42,611 bases of DNA, taken from assembly GCA_902557215.1 (NCBI GenBank), contig CACDZM010000008.1:1-42611 (forward strand), in the 5' to 3' direction. Shown one piece after another: positions 32,236-40,891 of the stretch. The DNA is from an uncultured Pelagibacteraceae bacterium (GTDB lineage: Bacteria; Pseudomonadota; Alphaproteobacteria; Pelagibacterales; Pelagibacteraceae). The notes beneath the pieces were generated by a model that ran no database searches, was not told where the DNA came from, and saw only the letters and a list, made by a program, of their open reading frames with translations. The first letter of the stretch is position 1. The number at the start of each line of letters is the position of its first letter. The position numbers were made by a program, and so were the translations under genes.

Positions 32236-33975
32236 TTAAAAGAAGCCTAATTTTTTCTCACTGTAAGACACGTGAAGATTTTTCACTTGTCTATAATGAT
32301 TTAGCATCATTTTGTGAGTTTCTCTTCCAATACCAGATTGTTTGTAACCACCGAACGCAGCATGTGCAGGATATGCATGGTAACAGTTTGTCCAAACTCT
32401 ACCAGCTTGTATCTCTCTACCCACTCTGTATGCGATATTACCATTTCTAGTCCAAACACCCGCTCCTAAACCATAAAGAGTGTCATTAGCAATTTTTAAT
32501 GCTTCTGCCTCATCTTTAAATTTAGTTACTGATACCACTGGTCCGAAAATTTCCTCTTGGAAGATTCGCATTGAATTATTACCTTCAAAAATAGTAGGCT
32601 CAATATAGTTTCCTTTTTCTAAGCCACTATTGATTTTAGCAACATTTCCACCACATAGAACTTTGGCACCTTCTTTCTTACCTAAATCAAGATAAGATTT
32701 GATTTTTTCCATTTGTTCTAATGATGCTTGCGCTCCAATCATTGTCTCCATTTTTAGAGGATTGTCTTGCTTAACAGCTTTTGTTCTAGCAATAGCCTTT
32801 TCCATGAATTTATCATAAATAGACTCTTGAACTAGCACTCTACTTGGACAAGTACAAACTTCACCTTGGTTTAAAGTAAACATTGCAAAACCTTCTAAAC
32901 ATTTGTCAAAGAAGTCATCATCTTTTGCCATGACGTCTTCAAAGAAAATGTTAGGAGATTTTCCACCTAGCTCCAGCGTAATTGGTATCAAGTTTTGTGA
33001 TGCGTACTGCATAATCAATCTACCAGTTGTTGTTTCACCAGTAAAAGCAATCTTTTTGATTCTTTTTGATGATGCTAGAGGTTTTCCAGCTTCTAAACCA
33101 AAACCACTTACAACGTTTACTACTCCTGGAGGTAACAAATCTCCAATTAGTTCCATAAGTAACATGATTGATGCTGGTGTTTGCTCAGCTGGTTTTAGCA
33201 CAACACAGTTTCCTGCTGCTAAAGCTGGTGCAAGTTTCCAAGTTGCCATTAATAATGGAAAGTTCCAAGGTATAATCTGTCCAACAACACCTAGCGGCTC
33301 CGGAATATGATAAGAATATTCACTATTGCTTATCTCAGCAACTGAACCCTCTTCAGCTCTAATTACCCCAGCAAAATATCTCCAATGATCTATTACTAGC
33401 GGTAAGTCAGCAGCCATACATTCTCTAATTGGCTTACCATTGTCTAAACATTCTGCAGTCGCTAATAAATTAAGATTTTTCTCAATTACATCAGCTATTT
33501 TTAGAAGAATGTTTGATCTTTCCGTGATTGAGGTTTTACCCCAAGTTGGGAAAGCTGCGTGGGCTGCATCTAATGCAGCATCTACGTCTTTTTCATTTGA
33601 CCGTGCAACTGAACAGATCACCTCATTTGAAATCGGAGAAGTATTATCAAAATACTTACCAGATTTTGGTTCCACAAACTTACCGTTTATGTAGTTTCCG
33701 TATTTAGCTTTAAACGGAAATTTTACTTTCAAATGAGAAGTATCCAATACAGACGACACTTTCATTGCTTCTGCACTCATTTTTTTTACTCCTCTTGTTT
33801 TTTTTATTGTACTTAACTTATGTTTTTTTCTAGACTTTATAGAACGCTTCTTAGTCGCAGACTTTTTTGTCACAACTTTTTTTTTCGTTTTTATTTTTTT
33901 TCTAGAAGATTTGACCAATTTAGATTTTCTTATTTTGGTCTTGAGTTTTGCTATTTTTTTTCTCTTAATAGCCAT
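32236..33975 (-). CDS. aldehyde dehydrogenase (AldB/ExaC type) with lysine-rich N-terminal extension
   Basis: The catalytic part is a 514-residue [24 protein letters not shown] has the oxyanion Asn, [17 protein letters not shown] the Glu, and [16 protein letters not shown] the catalytic Cys typical of acetaldehyde-type AldB/AcoD/ExaC enzymes. The frame also encodes 65 residues upstream, about half Lys or Arg with no acidic residue, like a histone-H1-type tail. A strong AGAGGAG ribosome-binding site lies just before an internal ATG at 33780 ([10 protein letters not shown]), the normal family start. Both forms may be made. Position 33975 is given as the outer limit; the start at 33780 is at least as likely. 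Confidence 0.85.
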   Translation of the reverse strand: MAIKRKKIAKLKTKIRKSKLVKSSRKKIKTKKKVVTKKSATKKRSIKSRKKHKLSTIKKTRGVKKMSAEAMKVSSVLDTSHLKVKFPFKAKYGNYINGKFVEPKSGKYFDNTSPISNEVICSVARSNEKDVDAALDAAHAAFPTWGKTSITERSNILLKIADVIEKNLNLLATAECLDNGKPIRECMAADLPLVIDHWRYFAGVIRAEEGSVAEISNSEYSYHIPEPLGVVGQIIPWNFPLLMATWKLAPALAAGNCVVLKPAEQTPASIMLLMELIGDLLPPGVVNVVSGFGLEAGKPLASSKRIKKIAFTGETTTGRLIMQYASQNLIPITLELGGKSPNIFFEDVMAKDDDFFDKCLEGFAMFTLNQGEVCTCPSRVLVQESIYDKFMEKAIARTKAVKQDNPLKMETMIGAQASLEQMEKIKSYLDLGKKEGAKVLCGGNVAKINSGLEKGNYIEPTIFEGNNSMRIFQEEIFGPVVSVTKFKDEAEALKIANDTLYGLGAGVWTRNGNIAYRVGREIQAGRVWTNCYHAYPAHAAFGGYKQSGIGRETHKMMLNHYRQVKNLHVSYSEKKLGFF

Positions 33976-34111
33976 TACTTATTAAACTCGAAAAAACAGA
34001 CAGTTACTATTTTTATAATTCTTAATTTTCTACTTATGATTGTACAATAACTACATATTGTGGTTAATATAAAGATCTATAATATTTTTAAAAAATATAA
34101 GAAAATAGAAA

Positions 34112-34825
34112 ATGATCATTAATTTCATAATTAAAAAATTAATAAGACTAAAGAACAGCTCTAAAGTTCTAAAAATTTTTTATTACTATCACAATTTTAT
34201 TCATGATAAAAAACTTGGAAGTCTAGGACTCGATTTTACTAAAAAAAAAACAAGATTTGACTTAGTCCAAAATATAATCGAAATAAAAAATTATAAAAAA
34301 TATTTAGAAATCGGTTGTGAACATGATGAATTATTCAAACATATAAACTGTGAAAAAAAAGTAGGTGTTGATCCAGTGTCTGGGGGAACTGTAAGAAAAA
34401 CAAGTGATCAATTTTTTTCCAACAATACTGATTTTTTTGATTGTATTTTTATTGATGGACTACACGAGTATAAACAAGTCAAAAGAGACATTTTAAATTC
34501 TCTTAAATTTCTAAATAAAGGTGGAATAATTTTAGTGCATGATTGTTTGCCGAATGATTATTTTGAACAAGCTGTTCCACGTTGTCAATGGACTTGGAAA
34601 GGTGACGTATGGAAGGCAATTGTAGACTCAAGAAAATCAAAAGAGATAGATGTTTATACATGTTACGCTGATCATGGTATCGGGGTAATAATTAAAAGGC
34701 CTAACCGTAATATACTCGAAATTCCTAATAAAGATGCAGGATCTTTAAAATTTGAAGATTATTTTCATAATCATAAAAATTTAATGAACATAATTGAATA
34801 CGAAAATTTAATAGAAATAATTTAG
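34112..34825 (+). CDS. class I SAM-dependent methyltransferase, Methyltransf_24-like
   Basis: This is a 237-residue protein. YLEIGCEHDELFKHI (about 67-81) is a divergent SAM motif I, VGVDPVSGG the second strand, and DCIFIDGLHEYKQVKRDILN followed by GGIILVHDCLP is the hallmark of Methyltransf_24 enzymes. These often act on sugars or lipids in cell-envelope loci. A glycosyltransferase lies two genes downstream. The N-terminal 30 residues are basic and may be membrane-associated. It lies 8 nt upstream of the homocysteine S-methyltransferase-like gene. Confidence 0.8.
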   Translation: MIINFIIKKLIRLKNSSKVLKIFYYYHNFIHDKKLGSLGLDFTKKKTRFDLVQNIIEIKNYKKYLEIGCEHDELFKHINCEKKVGVDPVSGGTVRKTSDQFFSNNTDFFDCIFIDGLHEYKQVKRDILNSLKFLNKGGIILVHDCLPNDYFEQAVPRCQWTWKGDVWKAIVDSRKSKEIDVYTCYADHGIGVIIKRPNRNILEIPNKDAGSLKFEDYFHNHKNLMNIIEYENLIEII

Positions 34826-34833
34826 TTTCATTT

Positions 34834-35742
34834 ATGGATATTAATTTTTTTAAAAAAGTAAGAATATTAGATGGTGGTATGGGTCAAGAACTCTTAGCAA
34901 GAGGAATGGAGCCAAAAGGAACTTTATGGAGCGCCACCGCAGTATTAAATAAAAAATACCACAAATTGCTTTATGATACCCATGTTGATTATATAAAAGC
35001 TGGTGCAGAAGTAATAGTAACTACAACATTTGCATCTAGAAAAATTAGACTTAGAGAAAATAAAGTTGAGGACAAATTTGAATATTTAAACAAGAAAGCA
35101 GGAGAAATAGCAAAAAGGACTAAGGATATATATCCAAATATCCTAGTTGCTGGAGGTTTGCCTCCGCAAAATTTAACTTATAAAGAAGATAATAGATCAA
35201 ATGATGAAATAAGTGAGAACTTTTATGAGCATGCAAAGTTACTAAATCCGTATATTGATTTTTTCTATTTAGATGTAATTAGTAGCATCAAAGAACTTGA
35301 GTTAGCAATAAAATGTCTTGATGAATTCAAAAAACCCTTTCTTATTGGTGCTCATATCTCCCAAGGTAAAAGTATGCCAAGTGGAGAGAAAATTTCTGAT
35401 ATTTTAAAGAACAAAAAAAAAGAGAATTTACTTGGCGTCATACTTTCATGTGTTTCCCCAGAAAATTTTCAATTAAACCTTGAAGAATTAAAAAATTTGG
35501 GGGTGCCTTTTGGGTTTAAACTTAATTCTTATATAAAAACAAATCCATTTCCAAACCTTAATGAATACAAAAAAAATAAGAAATCGATTAATCCTAAAGA
35601 ATTTTTAGGAAAGAGAAGTGATTTAACTCCAAAAAAAATGGCAGAATTAGCAAAATCTTTTAAAGATTGTGGTGCAACTATATTGGGAGGTTGTTGCGAA
35701 ACCAGTCCTGCTCATATAAAAGAGATCTCTAAATTAGTTTGA
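34834..35742 (+). CDS. homocysteine S-methyltransferase-family protein
   Basis: This 302-residue zinc-dependent methyltransferase of the MmuM/BHMT type opens RILDGGMGQELLARGM. The first Zn cysteine is in GVILSCVSPENF (about 207) and the Cys pair in ILGGCCETSPAHI (about 288-289). It would transfer a methyl group from S-methylmethionine, SAM or betaine to homocysteine, giving methionine. It follows a methyltransferase gene by 8 nt and leaves no room for a SAM riboswitch. The donor cannot be identified from sequence. Confidence 0.85.
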   Translation: MDINFFKKVRILDGGMGQELLARGMEPKGTLWSATAVLNKKYHKLLYDTHVDYIKAGAEVIVTTTFASRKIRLRENKVEDKFEYLNKKAGEIAKRTKDIYPNILVAGGLPPQNLTYKEDNRSNDEISENFYEHAKLLNPYIDFFYLDVISSIKELELAIKCLDEFKKPFLIGAHISQGKSMPSGEKISDILKNKKKENLLGVILSCVSPENFQLNLEELKNLGVPFGFKLNSYIKTNPFPNLNEYKKNKKSINPKEFLGKRSDLTPKKMAELAKSFKDCGATILGGCCETSPAHIKEISKLV

Positions 35743-35764
35743 CAAAGTTTAATTTTTAAAAAAA

Positions 35765-36664
35765 ATGAAAAATATTACAGTTGTCGTTCTTACCTTTAAT
35801 ACACCTGAGAATATTATTTTAGACTGTTTATCTTCAATCAATAAAGATATAAAGATTCTTATAATTGAGAATTCAGATAAATTTATTCATGAAGAAAAAA
35901 TCTTATCAAAGTTTGATAATGTTAATATTAAATGCACCGGTAAAAACTTAGGATATGGAGGTGGTAATAATTTTGGTATAGCAGCAGTGCAAACTGATTA
36001 TATCTTAATCTTAAATCCTGATGTAATTTGTAGTAAAGATCTTTTTTCAAATATTAAAGATGTTATTAATCAAAATAATAATTTTTCAATTATTGGGTGT
36101 CAATATTCACACGATAGAGTTTTTATGCCAGCTGGTTTTTTTGATAAAAAAAAGAACCAAAAATTTGAGGATAATTTTAGAAATGATAAAATAGATGATC
36201 TTGCTGAAGTTGATTGGGTTACAGGATGTTCAATGCTCTTAAACTATAAGAAATTTAAGGATAAAAAAATTTTTGATGAGAATTTCTTTTTATATTTTGA
36301 GGAATTTGATTTATGTAAATCATTGATAGATAAAGGAGAAAAAGTTTATTCCTCAAAAAAACTTAGAATTCATCACTTGGGATTTAAAAGTTCCTTTGAT
36401 GAAAGCTCTCCTTATAGGAGGAATATAAATCGTGTTAGAGAATGGCATTGGATGTGGTCATCATTTTACTTTTACAAAAAAAATTATGGATATTTTTATG
36501 CCTTAAAAAAAACAATTAGAAAATTAATTTCATCGATTTTAAAGATAATTTTCTATTCATTAACATTTAATAAAATTGAAAAAGAAAAATACAAATATAG
36601 ATTTTTAGGTATGTATAACTCAATTTTGAATAAACCCTCAAGCTTTAGAGATAACCTTAGATAA
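35765..36664 (+). CDS. GT2-family glycosyltransferase, rhamnosyltransferase-like
   Basis: This 299-residue protein has the GT-A fold of family 2: ITVVVLTFNTPENIILDCL, CTGKNLGYGGGNNFGIAAVQ, the LNPDV metal motif (about 84-88), DWVTGCSMLLNYKKF and ENFFLYFEEFDLCKSL with the catalytic acidic residues. WbbL-type rhamnosyltransferases share these features. The C-terminal 60 residues are basic and probably membrane-associated. It is likely to work in O-antigen or exopolysaccharide assembly. It ends three bases from the convergent EamA gene. Confidence 0.88.
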   Translation: MKNITVVVLTFNTPENIILDCLSSINKDIKILIIENSDKFIHEEKILSKFDNVNIKCTGKNLGYGGGNNFGIAAVQTDYILILNPDVICSKDLFSNIKDVINQNNNFSIIGCQYSHDRVFMPAGFFDKKKNQKFEDNFRNDKIDDLAEVDWVTGCSMLLNYKKFKDKKIFDENFFLYFEEFDLCKSLIDKGEKVYSSKKLRIHHLGFKSSFDESSPYRRNINRVREWHWMWSSFYFYKKNYGYFYALKKTIRKLISSILKIIFYSLTFNKIEKEKYKYRFLGMYNSILNKPSSFRDNLR

Positions 36665-36667
36665 TAT

Positions 36668-37540
36668 TTATTTTGCTTTTTTTACAAAATAAATACCGAC
36701 AACAACTGCAACAAGTGAAATAAATACTTTTACTGTTATTATTTCTTTTAAAAAAATGTAACTAAGTATTGTTCCAAATATTGGTATCAAATAAGAAACT
36801 TGAGATTGAAATATCAAACCATTTTTAACTAAAATCTTAAATCTTAAAAGCCAAGCAATTCCTGTTGAAACTAATCCTAGATAAATTACTGAAATCGTTG
36901 AGTCTAACCTGGGCTTTAGAAGCCAAGGCTGTTCAATAAAAGCAACTAAAGGAATTAAGATAATCGTTGCCCAGATTAGAATAGAGCCTGTTACATTTTC
37001 ATTTTTCTTTTTACTTATCTTCAATGTTAAAACTCCACCAATTACATAGCAAGTTGAACCTAGTAAAATTAGTAAAGCTGAAAAAAAGTTATTTTCGTCT
37101 ATCAATAAATTATCTGAAAATAAAAATACAATACCAGAAAAACCTATCAATATGCCTATAGTTTTAACAAAATTAAATTTTTCGTTTTTTAGATATAAAT
37201 GACCTAGAACTGTCGAGCTAAGAGGAGTTGTTGACATTAAGATAGCAGCTAGATTGCTCTGAACAGATTTAACTCCATAAGCAATTAAAAAAAAGGGAGC
37301 TACTAAATTTATAAAACCAATCATTGCAAACCAATGCCAATCGTTTGAAAAAGCCTCAATCTTTATATTTTTAAGATAACAAAGCAATAATACAGGTATT
37401 GCTCCAAAGAATACTCTAAGGAAAGCAATAGTGACCGGACCGAAAGAGTATGTTGCAATTTTAATATTAAAAAAAGCAGATGCCCAAATTAATGCTAAAA
37501 TAGTAAGTAAAAAATAATCAAATAATGATGGTTGTTTCAT
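36668..37540 (-). CDS. EamA/DMT-family transporter
   Basis: This 290-residue protein with about ten hydrophobic spans in two EamA repeats has LTILALIWASAFFNIKIATY at the start, FGPVTIAFLRVFFGAIPVLL, and a second repeat with YLGLVSTGIAWLLRFKILVK. Such drug/metabolite transporters export amino acids, nucleosides or other metabolites. It starts within the end of the YbaK-like gene, overlapping four bases, so the two are coupled. The substrate is unknown. Confidence 0.88.
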   Translation of the reverse strand: MKQPSLFDYFLLTILALIWASAFFNIKIATYSFGPVTIAFLRVFFGAIPVLLLCYLKNIKIEAFSNDWHWFAMIGFINLVAPFFLIAYGVKSVQSNLAAILMSTTPLSSTVLGHLYLKNEKFNFVKTIGILIGFSGIVFLFSDNLLIDENNFFSALLILLGSTCYVIGGVLTLKISKKKNENVTGSILIWATIILIPLVAFIEQPWLLKPRLDSTISVIYLGLVSTGIAWLLRFKILVKNGLIFQSQVSYLIPIFGTILSYIFLKEIITVKVFISLVAVVVGIYFVKKAK

Positions 37541-38016
37541 TGAGTTATATCTTTAATCAATCCATTAGTTATTTTCTGTAAATCATCAAAATTAGTTTTA
37601 AATACACAATTTGGATGTCCAGCAGCAGCATATAAATTTTCAAATCTAGCCAATGAATGATCTATAAATATTTCTATTTTATTTAAATGACCAACAGGTG
37701 AAACACCCCCTATTGTATAACCCGTAATATTTTTTACGTCATCAGGTGAAGCCATTGAGGCATCTTTTATATTTAGAATTTTTTTAATTTTATTTAATGA
37801 AGCTTTTTTGTCTCCAGAAACTAAAAATAAAGTGAAAGTATTGTCTGTTTTAAAAAGTAAACTCTTCACTATCGCCCCAACCTCGCAACCCAAAGAGGAG
37901 GCTGCCTCAATTGCAGTTTTGGCTGAACTGTCTAAGACTATAATGCTCATTTCACTGTTATATTCTTTGATTGATTTCTCTGCTCTTTTGACTGGTTCTT
38001 TCTCTAATAAAGTCAT
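37537..38016 (-). CDS. YbaK/EbsC-family aminoacyl-tRNA deacylase
   Basis: This is a 159-residue protein of the YbaK/ProX editing fold: VGAIVKSLLFKTDNTFTLFL (about 47-66, Lys in the active site), GDKKASLNKIKK, and IGGVSPVGHLNKIEIFIDHS (about 112-131). These enzymes hydrolyse mischarged Cys- or Ala-tRNA(Pro). It is separated from the divergent glnA by about 140 nt and overlaps the EamA gene downstream. Confidence 0.88.
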   Translation of the reverse strand: MTLLEKEPVKRAEKSIKEYNSEMSIIVLDSSAKTAIEAASSLGCEVGAIVKSLLFKTDNTFTLFLVSGDKKASLNKIKKILNIKDASMASPDDVKNITGYTIGGVSPVGHLNKIEIFIDHSLARFENLYAAAGHPNCVFKTNFDDLQKITNGLIKDITQ

Positions 38017-38157
38017 TATTCAACTTCTAATTGTTAGTTATTTTTAAAAATTAGTATTACACTCATGTTAAAATTGCATAGGTGTTATTAAGTAAAAGTG
38101 CATTATGTAGCAGGCTTTTTTTGGTTATACAACAATCTGAATTACAAAGGAGAGAAA

Positions 38158-39564
38158 ATGAGTTCTGATAAGGTTTTAAAGACAATAAAAGACAAAGAAA
38201 TTGAATACGTTGATCTTAGATTTACCGATCCCAGAGGTAAACTTCAGCACGTAACAATGGATGCCAAAATGGTAGATGACGATATGCTTAAAGAAGGAAT
38301 TTTCTTTGATGGATCCTCTATTGCTGGTTGGAAGGCTATTAACGAGTCTGATATGATATTAAAACCAGACACATCAAGAGCAATTGTAGATCCATTTACA
38401 TCTCACAATACATTAAATCTCTTTTGTGACGTTCTAGACGCGATTAAAAAAGATCCTTACGAGAGAGATCCTAGGGGAACTGCAAAAAAAGCAGAAGCTT
38501 ACTTAAAAAGCTCAGGTATTGGTGACAAAGCTTTTTTTGGTCCTGAAGCAGAATTTTTTGTATTTGACGACGTGAGATTTAAAAATGATATGAACGAGAC
38601 TGGATTTAAAATTGATAGTAAGGAAGGTCCTTACAATTCTGGGAAAGAATATCCAAATGGAAACATGGGGCATAGACCGGGAATTAAAGGTGGTTATTTT
38701 CCAGTTCCACCAGTTGATAGTGAACAGGATATGAGAAGTGAATATTTAAAAGCAATGAAAGATATGGGTATTAAGGTTGAGAAACATCATCACGAAGTTG
38801 CGCCAAGTCAACATGAACTTGGAATGTACTTTGGAACACTTGTAGATCAAGCTGATAATCTACAACTTTATAAATATGCAGTCCAAATGGTATCACACTC
38901 TTTTGGTAAAACTGCTACTTTTATGCCTAAACCTGTTAAAGGAGATAATGGCTCCGGAATGCATGTTCACCAATCAATTTGGAAAGGAAATTCAGCTTTA
39001 TTCTCTGGAGACAAATATGCTGGTCTATCTGATACAGCATTGCATTATATCGGTGGGATTTTAAAGCATGCAAAAGCTATTAATGCATTTTCAAATGCAA
39101 CAACTAATAGTTATAAAAGATTAATACCAGGATTTGAAGCACCTGTCCTTTTAGCTTATTCAGCTCGAAACAGATCTGCTTCTTGTAGAATTCCTATTAC
39201 TTTGAGTAAAAAAGCTGCAAGATGTGAAATTAGATTTGGTGATGCTGCTGGAAATCCTTATTTAACATTTGCATCAATGTTAATGGCTGGTCTAGATGGG
39301 ATTAAAAATAAAATAGATCCAGGTAAATCATTTGATAAAGATCTTTATGCACTTTCAGAAAAAGAGGTTAAAAAAATTCCAACTGTTTGTGGATCACTGA
39401 GAGAAGCAATGGAAAGTTTAGATAAAGATAGAGAATTTTTAAAACAAGGAAATGTATTTACTGATGATCAAATTGATGCTTATATTGCATTAAAATTTGA
39501 GGAAATACATAATTTTGAGCACACACCTCATCCTATTGAGTTTGAGATGTATTACAGTTGTTAG
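38158..39564 (+). CDS. glnA: glutamine synthetase type I
   Basis: This 468-residue enzyme matches the bacterial GSI length. [52 protein letters not shown] (seen as [11 protein letters not shown]), and [20 protein letters not shown] are the substrate and metal motifs. The DLYALS segment places a tyrosine at the adenylylation site used for covalent control. I chose the ATG at 38158, preceded by AAGGAGAG, and not the in-frame GTG at 38098. It assimilates ammonium into glutamine. Upstream lies the divergent ybaK-like gene rather than the usual glnB. Confidence 0.97.
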   Translation: MSSDKVLKTIKDKEIEYVDLRFTDPRGKLQHVTMDAKMVDDDMLKEGIFFDGSSIAGWKAINESDMILKPDTSRAIVDPFTSHNTLNLFCDVLDAIKKDPYERDPRGTAKKAEAYLKSSGIGDKAFFGPEAEFFVFDDVRFKNDMNETGFKIDSKEGPYNSGKEYPNGNMGHRPGIKGGYFPVPPVDSEQDMRSEYLKAMKDMGIKVEKHHHEVAPSQHELGMYFGTLVDQADNLQLYKYAVQMVSHSFGKTATFMPKPVKGDNGSGMHVHQSIWKGNSALFSGDKYAGLSDTALHYIGGILKHAKAINAFSNATTNSYKRLIPGFEAPVLLAYSARNRSASCRIPITLSKKAARCEIRFGDAAGNPYLTFASMLMAGLDGIKNKIDPGKSFDKDLYALSEKEVKKIPTVCGSLREAMESLDKDREFLKQGNVFTDDQIDAYIALKFEEIHNFEHTPHPIEFEMYYSC

Positions 39565-39570
39565 TTAGTT

Positions 39571-39714
39571 CTATTTAGCTCTTGCAATTTTATTTTTGCC
39601 GGACCCTTTTTTAACAATGTAATCTTGTGTTCCATTTGCTCCAGTTTCGACTGATTTGATAAGAGACCTCAAAAAACTCTTTCTTTTCTCTTTTCTATCT
39701 TCGCTACTTAGCAA
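39571..39714 (-). pseudogene. small Lys/Arg-rich protein, start probably lost by a one-base frameshift
   Basis: On the minus strand a frame encodes LLSSEDRKEKRKSFLRSLIK followed by SVETGANGTQDYIVKKGSGK and NKIARAK. It is 47 codons if a TTG at 39714 is the start. The composition is protein-like and no stop interrupts it. An ATG at 39737 in another frame gives MNVFEL and then a stop; one extra T near base 39722 would join that ATG to the long frame. It may be an intact gene with a TTG start, a real frameshift or a sequencing error. The function is unknown. It lies in the 231-nt space between glnA and sufA. Confidence 0.45.
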
Positions 39715-39795
39715 ATTTCTAAATTCAAAGACGTTCATTAGATGTTAATATCACATCTATGCATTTCATGCAAATCAGGTATGTTCAAAATGGGA

Positions 39796-40128
39796 CTATA
39801 CTTTAAACGATTCTCCGCACCCGCATCTCTCTGTTTCATTTGGATTATTGAAAACAAACGTTGAGGAAAAATCCTCTTTTTTGTAATCCATTTCTGTTCC
39901 CAAAAGATACATGACTGCAGCAGAATCAACATAAACACGGACACCTTTATCCTCTATAACCTCGTCATTAGGATTAACTTCTTTAGAGTACTCCATTACA
40001 TAAGCCATACCAGCACACCCACCTGATTTTACAGACACTCTAACACCTATAGCATCTTTTTCTGCATTAGACATAATCTCTTTAATTCTTGTTGCTGCGC
40101 TATCACTTAATTTAATTATTTGATCCAT
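39796..40128 (-). CDS. sufA: A-type iron-sulfur carrier (SufA/IscA/ErpA family)
   Basis: This 110-residue protein starts MDQIIKLSDSAATRIKEIM. It has the three conserved cysteines of HesB/IscA proteins: VKSGGCAGMAYVMEY (first Cys) and ERCGCGESFKV at the end. It receives and delivers iron-sulfur clusters. I place the start at 40128, since the in-frame extension upstream overlaps the end of sufT and is not family-like. The ATG shares one base with the sufT stop (TAATG). It is the last gene of the SUF operon. Confidence 0.93.
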   Translation of the reverse strand: MDQIIKLSDSAATRIKEIMSNAEKDAIGVRVSVKSGGCAGMAYVMEYSKEVNPNDEVIEDKGVRVYVDSAAVMYLLGTEMDYKKEDFSSTFVFNNPNETERCGCGESFKV

Positions 40129-40424
40129 TATAAATTTAATTCCAATTTTGCTGCATCTGACATCATATCTTTTGACCAAGGCGGATCCCAGACCAACTCT
40201 AAATCAACTTCTTCAATACCCTCAACTTGCATTGCTCCCTCTTTTACCTCTTTTGGTAAACTTTCGGCAACAGGGCAATTTGGAGTAGTCAATGTCATTT
40301 TAATCTTTACTTTTTTTTCATTAATTTGAACATCATAAATTAAACCAAGGTCATAAATATTTACTGGCAATTCAGGGTCATAAATTTTTTTTATTTCATC
40401 AATTATTTTTTCTTTTAATTCCAT
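40128..40424 (-). CDS. sufT: SufT/DUF59 (MIP18-family) iron-sulfur maturation protein
   Basis: This 98-residue protein has IYDPELPVNIYDLGLIYDVQ (about 14-33), KMTLTTPNCPVAESLPKEVK with the conserved Cys, and a C-terminal LELVWDPPWSKDMMSDAAK. The DPE-P-VNIYDLGLIY and WxPPW segments are diagnostic of DUF59/SufT, a factor for Fe-S protein maturation. It sits five bases after sufU and overlaps sufA by one base. Confidence 0.95.
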   Translation of the reverse strand: MELKEKIIDEIKKIYDPELPVNIYDLGLIYDVQINEKKVKIKMTLTTPNCPVAESLPKEVKEGAMQVEGIEEVDLELVWDPPWSKDMMSDAAKLELNL

Positions 40425-40429
40425 AAAAA

Positions 40430-40891
40430 TTATTCTGTAGTAATTTCTTTTCCATCATTTTCCATTGCAGATACTAAAGTATGCCAAGATAACGTAGCAC
40501 ATTTAACTCTCATTGGATATTGCTTTACTCCTGAAAGACACATCAACTTTGTTTTATCATCCTCCTCTAAAATATTGTTTTTTAATTTAGGATTTTCTTT
40601 TATCATTCCTAAAAAATCCTCTATTATTTCTTTTGCTTCATTATCGCTTTTACCTTTAATTAAATCAGTCATGATCGAAGCTGAAGCCATTGATATTGCA
40701 CATCCACTCCCTTCGAAAGAAATGCCCTCTACTTTTCTCTGTTCGTTTAATTTCAAATACACATGTACATTATCTCCGCATAATGGATTATTTCCTTTAG
40801 CATCCTTATTAAAATTTTCTGTTTTTCCTAAGTTTCTAGGATTTTTACTGTGCTCCAAAATTATTTCTTGATATAGTTCTTTTAAGTTCAT
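40430..40891 (-). CDS. sufU: SufU-type sulfur transfer / Fe-S scaffold protein
   Basis: This 153-residue protein of the NifU N-terminal family begins LYQEIILEHSKNPRNLGKTE. GNNPLCGDNVHVYLKL gives the Cys and Asp ligands, FEGSGCAISMASASIMTDLI the second Cys, and MRVKCATLSWHTLVSAM the third. A long spacer between the second and third Cys, with DKTKLMCLSGVKQYP in it, is the SufU rather than IscU arrangement. SufU carries zinc and accepts sulfur from SufS. The start overlaps the sufS stop by four bases. Confidence 0.92.
   Translation of the reverse strand: MNLKELYQEIILEHSKNPRNLGKTENFNKDAKGNNPLCGDNVHVYLKLNEQRKVEGISFEGSGCAISMASASIMTDLIKGKSDNEAKEIIEDFLGMIKENPKLKNNILEEDDKTKLMCLSGVKQYPMRVKCATLSWHTLVSAMENDGKEITTE

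Noticed and set aside
32903..33310. Open frame of 135 codons antisense to the aldehyde dehydrogenase
   Set aside because: Long antisense frames are expected opposite conserved ALDH codons; the sequence has no domain and no start signals.
34826..34833. SAM-type riboswitch in front of the homocysteine S-methyltransferase-like gene
   Set aside because: SAR11 has SAM-V elements before methionine genes, but only 8 nt separate this gene from the preceding one, so no such structure fits.
38098..38157. In-frame GTG upstream that would extend glutamine synthetase by 20 residues
   Set aside because: The extension is not family-like, and a strong AAGGAGAG ribosome-binding site directly precedes the ATG at 38158, which gives the normal GSI N-terminus.
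38017..38157. Structured leader or glutamine-type riboswitch before glnA
   Set aside because: I found no convincing stem set or conserved junction in this 141-nt region, only AT-rich sequence and a normal ribosome-binding site.
40129..40179. N-terminal extension of SufA by 17 residues
   Set aside because: It overlaps the coding end of sufT and contains nothing family-like; the ATG at 40128 gives the standard A-type carrier start and a TAATG coupling.
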